From Curtobacterium sp. MCSS17_015 (GTDB lineage: Bacteria; Actinomycetota; Actinomycetes; Actinomycetales; Microbacteriaceae): a stretch of DNA of 64,000 bases. The translations under genes and the position numbers were made by a program. Under the pieces are notes generated by a model. The model did not search any database. It saw only the letters and a program-made list of their open reading frames with translations, and had not been told where the DNA came from. How positions within the stretch are numbered: the stretch's first letter is position 1; each line of letters starts with the position of its first letter. The stretch is taken from contig NZ_CP126256.1 of NCBI RefSeq assembly GCF_003234265.2, forward strand, positions 248,001-312,000. The letters are read 5' to 3'. Of the stretch, positions 57,861 through 64,000 are shown one piece after another.

Positions 57861-58465
57861 TGAGCACCCCAGACGAGATCCGCGCCGACATCGAGCGCAC
57901 CCGTGGCGCACTCGGCTCGGACGTCGACGCACTCGCCGACAAGGTGAGCCCGTCGCAGATCGCCCACCGCCAGTCCGAGAAGGTCAAGGGCAAGTTCCAG
58001 GACGTCCGTGAATCGGTCATGGGTGCTGCCGGCAGCGCTCGCGACTCCGTCATGGGCGCGGCCGACTCGGCTCGCTCCAGCGTCTCGGGCTCCGGTTCGA
58101 ACGCCGCCGGCTCCGTGAAGGACACCGCGTCGCGCGGTGTCGAGAAGGCGAAGGGCAACCCGCTCGCCGTCGGCCTCATCGCCTTCGGTGTCGGTTGGCT
58201 CGCCTCCTCGCTCCTGCCGTCCTCCACCAAGGAGGAGGAGCTCGCCGGCGAGCTGAAGGACAAGGCCGCGCCGCTCGTCGACAAGGCGAAGGAGCAGGCC
58301 AAGGACGCCAGCGCCCCGCTCGTCGACGCCGCCAAGGAGCACGCGCAGGACCTCAAGGGCACCGCGCAGGACGCGGCCCAGACCGTCAAGGACGAGGCGC
58401 AGGGCGCCGCGTCCGACGTGAAGGACAACGCGCAGTCGTCCGCGGACGACGTCCGCAACGCCTGA
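57860..58465 (+). CDS. DUF3618 domain protein with amphipathic repeat tail
   Basis: A 201-residue protein. The N-terminal DEIRADIERTRGALGSDVDALADKVSPSQIAHRQSEKVKGKF is the DUF3618 signature; the membrane helix lies at ~residues 96-114 (LAVGLIAFGVGWLASSLL). The C-terminal tail has Ala/Lys/Asp repeats (KDKAAPLVDKAKEQAKDAS) like the first gene of the operon, so the two proteins may form coiled coils together. It is the last gene, followed by a long hairpin. Confidence 0.87.
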   Translation: MSTPDEIRADIERTRGALGSDVDALADKVSPSQIAHRQSEKVKGKFQDVRESVMGAAGSARDSVMGAADSARSSVSGSGSNAAGSVKDTASRGVEKAKGNPLAVGLIAFGVGWLASSLLPSSTKEEELAGELKDKAAPLVDKAKEQAKDASAPLVDAAKEHAQDLKGTAQDAAQTVKDEAQGAASDVKDNAQSSADDVRNA

Positions 58466-58478
58466 CGGACTCCGTCCA

Positions 58479-58520
58479 GGACGGGAGGCCCGGTACCAGC
58501 TGGTACCGGGCCTCCCGTCC
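58479..58520 (+). terminator. 42-base perfect palindrome (terminator) with GGACGGGAGGC arms
   Basis: 21 bases on each side pair perfectly (58479-58499 with 58500-58520), 13 bases after the DUF3618 stop. The arms start with GGACGGGAGGC, as in the hairpin at 30979-31026. Confidence 0.88.
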
Positions 58521-58602
58521 GTTCCGGGTCGGTTCCGCCGTGGAACATCCGGTGCCCGCGGACCTGGGGCGGCGGTCGCCGCTCGCGGAGCAGGGTGGAG
58601 TG

Positions 58603-59295
58603 ATGCCCGACACCCCCTCCACCGCCGTCCTGTTCGACATCGACGGCACCCTGGCCGACTCGAACTACGCCCACATCGACGCCTGGTGGCGCGCCTTCCG
58701 CGCCGCGGGCGAGTCGGTGGACGCCTGGCGGGTGCACCGGGCGATCGGGATGGACTCGTCGAAGTTGCTCGAGGAACTCCTGCCGGAGGCGACGGACGAG
58801 GTCCGGGACACCGCGAAGCAGTTCCACACCGCCTTCTACTCCGAGCACATGCCGCAGCTGCGCCTGCTGCCCGGTGCCCGTGAGCTGCTCGAGGCCGTGG
58901 CCGCGCGCGGGCACGCCGTCGTCCTCGCGACGAGTGCCCCGCAGAACGAGCTCGACCGTCTGCTCGAGCTGCTCGACGCCGACCAGTGGGTGACCGCGGT
59001 CACGAGTGGCGAGGACGTCGAGCAGGCCAAGCCGGCGCCGGACATCATCGAGGTGGCCCTCGAGAAGGTCGGTGTCGACGCCGCGTCCGCCGTGATGGTC
59101 GGCGACGCCATGTGGGACGTCGACTCCTCCGGGCGCCTCGGGGTCACCTGCATCGGCGTCATGACCGGTGGCATCGGCGGGGACGAGCTCCGCGGTGCCG
59201 GCGCCGCCGCCGTGTACGACGACGCGGCCGCGCTGCTCGCGGACCTGGACGCCAGCCCGATCGGCTCGCTCGGATCCTCCGGTCGCGACGAGTGA
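58603..59295 (+). CDS. HAD-superfamily phosphatase (beta-phosphoglucomutase/Gph-like)
   Basis: A 230-residue hydrolase. Motif I is LFDIDGTLADSN (nucleophile and acid Asp), motif II VVLATSAPQ, motif III Lys in AKPAPDI and motif IV VMVGDAMWDVDSS. The helical cap lies between residues ~20 and 90. Substrates are probably small phosphorylated metabolites. Start ATG 58603 (GTG 58600 adjoins). Confidence 0.88.
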   Translation: MPDTPSTAVLFDIDGTLADSNYAHIDAWWRAFRAAGESVDAWRVHRAIGMDSSKLLEELLPEATDEVRDTAKQFHTAFYSEHMPQLRLLPGARELLEAVAARGHAVVLATSAPQNELDRLLELLDADQWVTAVTSGEDVEQAKPAPDIIEVALEKVGVDAASAVMVGDAMWDVDSSGRLGVTCIGVMTGGIGGDELRGAGAAAVYDDAAALLADLDASPIGSLGSSGRDE

Positions 59296-59349
59296 CGGGC
59301 GTGCCGGTGCGTGCACCGGTGCGACGGACCCGTGTCAGGATGGACGATC

Positions 59350-59832
59350 GTGATCACCATCGAACGCGTGCCCTGGGACGACCCGCGCGGAGTCGCACTC
59401 CGCGCCACCATGGACGAGGAGATGCACGAGCGGTACGGCGACGCGAACCCCGGTGAGGCCCCGGAGATCACCGCGGAGCGCAACCGCGTGCTCACCGTCG
59501 ACCCTGCGACCGTCGTCACCTCCCTGCTGGCGGTCGACGAGGACGGCACCGTGCTCGGGCACATCGCCGTCCGCCGACTCGGCGACGAGATCGAGCTGAA
59601 GCGCCTCATCGTCCTCGCCGCCGCTCGTGGCAAGGGCGCCGCGACCGCGCTGCTCGACGAGTGCGCCCGCGTCGGACGGGAGCAGGGCGCCGAGCGCCTC
59701 ATCCTGCAGACCGGCGACAAGCAGCCCGAGGCCGTGGCCCTGTACGAGAAGACCGGGTGGGACCGCATCGACGTGTACGAGCCGTACGCCGAGACGATGC
59801 CGTGGTCGTACTGCTTCGCGAAGGCGCTCTGA
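59350..59832 (+). CDS. GNAT-family N-acetyltransferase
   Basis: A 160-residue acetyltransferase starting at GTG 59350. The acetyl-CoA site is ELKRLIVLAAARGKGAATALLDECARVGREQGAERLILQTGDKQPEAVALYEKTGW (motif A V-x5-RGKGAA and motif B). The C-terminal YEPYAETMPWSYCFAKAL matches a frequent actinobacterial subgroup. The substrate is unknown; it may acetylate amines or antibiotics. Confidence 0.88.
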   Translation: MITIERVPWDDPRGVALRATMDEEMHERYGDANPGEAPEITAERNRVLTVDPATVVTSLLAVDEDGTVLGHIAVRRLGDEIELKRLIVLAAARGKGAATALLDECARVGREQGAERLILQTGDKQPEAVALYEKTGWDRIDVYEPYAETMPWSYCFAKAL

Positions 59833-59860
59833 CCGCTGACCCTGGGAATCCGCCCGGCTC

Positions 59861-59891
59861 GAATTGCACTGACCGCCTGACAGTGCAATTC
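59861..59891. promoter_or_regulatory. TetR operator, GAATTGCACTG-N9-CAGTGCAATTC
   Basis: Perfect 11-base inverted repeats 8 bases before the TetR start codon, so binding would block its own operon. Confidence 0.85.
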
Positions 59892-59898
59892 TTGGCCG

Positions 59899-62228
<2,330 letters not shown>

Positions 62229-62237
62229 GCGCACCCC

Positions 62238-63095
62238 GTGGGCACCGTCGCCGTCGTCGGCTCGCTGAACGCGGACCTGGTCGTCCGGACCGAGCGCTTC
62301 CCCCGGCCCGGAGAGACCCTGCACGGGTCCGACCTGGTGACCCTGCCCGGTGGCAAGTCCGCCAACCAGGCGGTCGCCGCCGCGCGACTCGGCGGCACCG
62401 TGCGGATGATCGGCGCGGTCGGCGACGATGCTGCCGGCGCCCTGCTCCGGGACTCGGTCGCGGCCTCCGGCGCCGACACCACGCACGTCGTCGTCCGACC
62501 GGGCGTCGCCACGGGGACCGCCGTCATCACGGTCGACACGCACGGCGAGAACACCATCGTGGTGTCCGGCGGCGCCAACGCCACGCTGGCCCCCGCAGAC
62601 CTGCCGACGGACGTCGTCGCCGGCGCCACGGTGGTCGTGCTCTGCCTCGAGGTCCCGACCGACGTGCTGCTCGCCGCTGCCCGGGTGGCGCACGAAGCCG
62701 GCGTCCTGGTCCTCCTGAACGCGTCACCGTCCGCCGGCGTCCCGCGGGAGCTCCTCGCCCTGACCGACGTGCTGCTCGTCAACGAGCACGAGGCGGCCGA
62801 CCTCGGCGACCACGGGGTCGCCCGTGCGATCGTCACCCGGGGTGCCGACGGTGCGGTCGTGCACGACGGCGACGCTGCACCGGTCGCGGTGCCGGCCGTC
62901 ACCGTCGACCCGGTCGACACCACCGGCTGCGGGGACGCGTTCACCGGGGCCGTCGCCGTCCGGCTCGCAGAGGGGGACGACCTCGTCACGGCGGCACGGT
63001 CCGCGGTCGGCGTCGGTGCGTACGCCGCGACCGGTGCCGGCGCGCAGGCGTCCTACCCGACCACGAACCAGCTCGAGGCGTTCCTGCGGGCATGA
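62238..63095 (+). CDS. rbsK: Ribokinase (PfkB family)
   Basis: A 285-residue sugar kinase starting at GTG 62238, 9 bases after the MFS gene. N-terminal substrate motif VVGSLNADLVVRTERFPRPGETLHG and LPGGKSANQAVAAARLGG (the GGK-A-N-Q ribokinase box); ATP and catalytic site in VDTTGCGDAFTGAVAV with catalytic Asp233. The ribose monovalent-cation loop is near the C-terminus. It phosphorylates ribose or a similar sugar. Confidence 0.92.
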   Translation: MGTVAVVGSLNADLVVRTERFPRPGETLHGSDLVTLPGGKSANQAVAAARLGGTVRMIGAVGDDAAGALLRDSVAASGADTTHVVVRPGVATGTAVITVDTHGENTIVVSGGANATLAPADLPTDVVAGATVVVLCLEVPTDVLLAAARVAHEAGVLVLLNASPSAGVPRELLALTDVLLVNEHEAADLGDHGVARAIVTRGADGAVVHDGDAAPVAVPAVTVDPVDTTGCGDAFTGAVAVRLAEGDDLVTAARSAVGVGAYAATGAGAQASYPTTNQLEAFLRA

Positions 63096-63175
63096 GCCGG
63101 GCCTCCCGGCGGAACCGGCGGACCCGGCGCACCCGGGTGGAGCCGGCCGGGTCGCAGCCCCGCTAGCGTGGGCGC

Positions 63176-64000
63176 ATGCGCGTCGGAGTCCTCGACATCG
63201 GTTCGAACACCGGTCACCTGCTCGTCGTCGATGCCCACGGCGGTGCGGCCCCGCTGCCGGCGTCGTCGTTCAAGCAGCCGTTGCGGCTCGCCCAGCACCT
63301 CGACGACCGCGGGGCCGTCACGCAGGTCGGCATCGACGCACTGACCGACTTCGTGTCGCAGTCCGTCCGGGTCGCCGAGGACCGCGGGTGCGAGGAGATG
63401 CTCGGGTTCGCGACCTCGGCCGTCCGCGACGCCGTGAACTCGGATGCCGTCCTCGCCCACGTGGAGGAGCAGACCGGCGTCGAGCTGGCCGTGCTCTCCG
63501 GGTCCGACGAAGCCCGCCTGACGTTCCTGGCCGTCCGCCGCTGGTTCGGCTGGTCCGCCGGGCGCCTGGCGGTCTTCGACATCGGCGGTGGCTCGCTCGA
63601 GATCGCCGGTGGCGCGGACGAAGCGCCCGACGTCGCGTGGTCGATGCCGATCGGTGCCGCCCGTCTGGCCCGGTCGTTCCCCGCCTCGGGGACCCCCTCG
63701 GAGGACGACGTCCGGCGGATCCGGCACGAGATCCGCGTCGAGATCGCCCGCGACGCGGGTCGGCTGCTCCGTGCCGGAGCCCCGGACCGGGCCGTTGCCA
63801 CCTCGAAGACCTTCCGATCGATCGCCCGGATCTGCGGTGCTGCCCCGTCGGCCGCCGGGTCACTCGTCCCGCGCTCCCTCGACGGCGCGGTGCTGCGGGA
63901 GCGGCTGCCCTCGCTGCTGACGATGTCGGTCGCGGAACTCGCGGCGCTGCCCGGGGTCTCGGCGAGTCGGGCGCACCAGGTGGTGCCGGGCGCGCTCGTC
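63176..64000 (+). CDS. Ppx/GppA-family exopolyphosphatase, 3' end beyond the window
   Basis: 275 residues visible from ATG 63176 to the window edge with no stop. It is an ASKHA-fold protein: [21 protein letters not shown] (phosphate 1 site), [53 protein letters not shown] and [16 protein letters not shown] (phosphate 2 site). It hydrolyses polyphosphate or pppGpp. The family is usually 300-320 residues, so only the C-terminus is missing. Confidence 0.9.
   Translation, partial: MRVGVLDIGSNTGHLLVVDAHGGAAPLPASSFKQPLRLAQHLDDRGAVTQVGIDALTDFVSQSVRVAEDRGCEEMLGFATSAVRDAVNSDAVLAHVEEQTGVELAVLSGSDEARLTFLAVRRWFGWSAGRLAVFDIGGGSLEIAGGADEAPDVAWSMPIGAARLARSFPASGTPSEDDVRRIRHEIRVEIARDAGRLLRAGAPDRAVATSKTFRSIARICGAAPSAAGSLVPRSLDGAVLRERLPSLLTMSVAELAALPGVSASRAHQVVPGALV

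Overview
This window is very GC-rich and densely coded, with many GTG starts and 4-base stop/start overlaps. Its gene content (CtaG-type oxidase assembly protein, DUF6314, DUF3618/YqjE membrane stress operon, ROK and LacI regulators, sortase-anchored repeat protein, SipW-type signal peptidases) points to a Gram-positive actinobacterium, most likely Microbacteriaceae and possibly close to Curtobacterium (inference from gene style, not a database match). No rRNA, tRNA, CRISPR array, intact insertion sequence or prophage was seen; it looks like chromosome with several accessory patches.

Layout. 0-2.7 kb: AraC regulator, then a GAF-PP2C phosphatase. 2.8-7 kb: two large secreted Ala/Pro/Gly-rich proteins; the second carries 11 chaplin-like repeats, three of them near-exact 168-bp DNA copies, and a LAYTG sortase tail. 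7.3-16.7 kb: cupin, gamma-glutamyltransferase, lectin-M23 peptidase behind a structured leader, AlkD-like protein, CtaG, Zn-dehydrogenase plus epimerase, secreted trypsin, MarR. 16.9-21.7 kb: a SipW/TasA-like surface island with two signal peptidases (one fused to a substrate-like domain), two TasA-like proteins, a LamG protein and a MarR regulator with a palindromic operator. 21.7-25.3 kb: FecBCD-type importer operon with an embedded methyltransferase. 25.4-28.1 kb: pentapeptide protein, DUF6314 protein, a flavin reductase whose 3' end is odd, and an XRE-cupin regulator. 28.2-31.8 kb: xylB, xylA and a TetR gene. 32-36.7 kb: a LacI-GrpB fusion, small Cys/His protein, methyltransferase, FtsX permease with lipoprotein. 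37-40 kb: oxidoreductase-ThuA-oxidoreductase operon. 40.2-41.6 kb: decayed accessory genes (frameshifted Abi-like HEPN gene, internally deleted keto-acid cleavage gene). 41.6-45.2 kb: membrane protein, ABC exporter, lipoprotein. 45.5-53.6 kb: LacI-controlled sugar ABC importer with alpha-xylosidase, then a ROK regulator. 53.9-55.4 kb: MarR and quinone-reductase-like pair with two operators. 55.5-58.5 kb: glycosyltransferase and a three-gene envelope-stress operon. 58.6-64 kb: HAD phosphatase, GNAT, TetR-MFS pair, ribokinase and the 5' part of a Ppx/GppA phosphatase running off the end.

How it fits together. The alpha-xylosidase operon would import and cleave alpha-xylosides (xyloglucan fragments) and xylA-xylB would feed the xylose into the pentose phosphate pathway, which suits a plant-associated or litter-degrading life. 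The importer has no ATPase of its own, so a shared MsiK-like ATPase elsewhere is expected. The surface proteins, the two SipW-like peptidases and the chaplin-like repeat protein suggest investment in an extracellular or surface layer. Regulation is unusually readable: palindromic operators are visible for LacI, MarR and TetR regulators, and a recurring GGACGGGAGGC oligonucleotide forms the arms of the largest intergenic hairpins.
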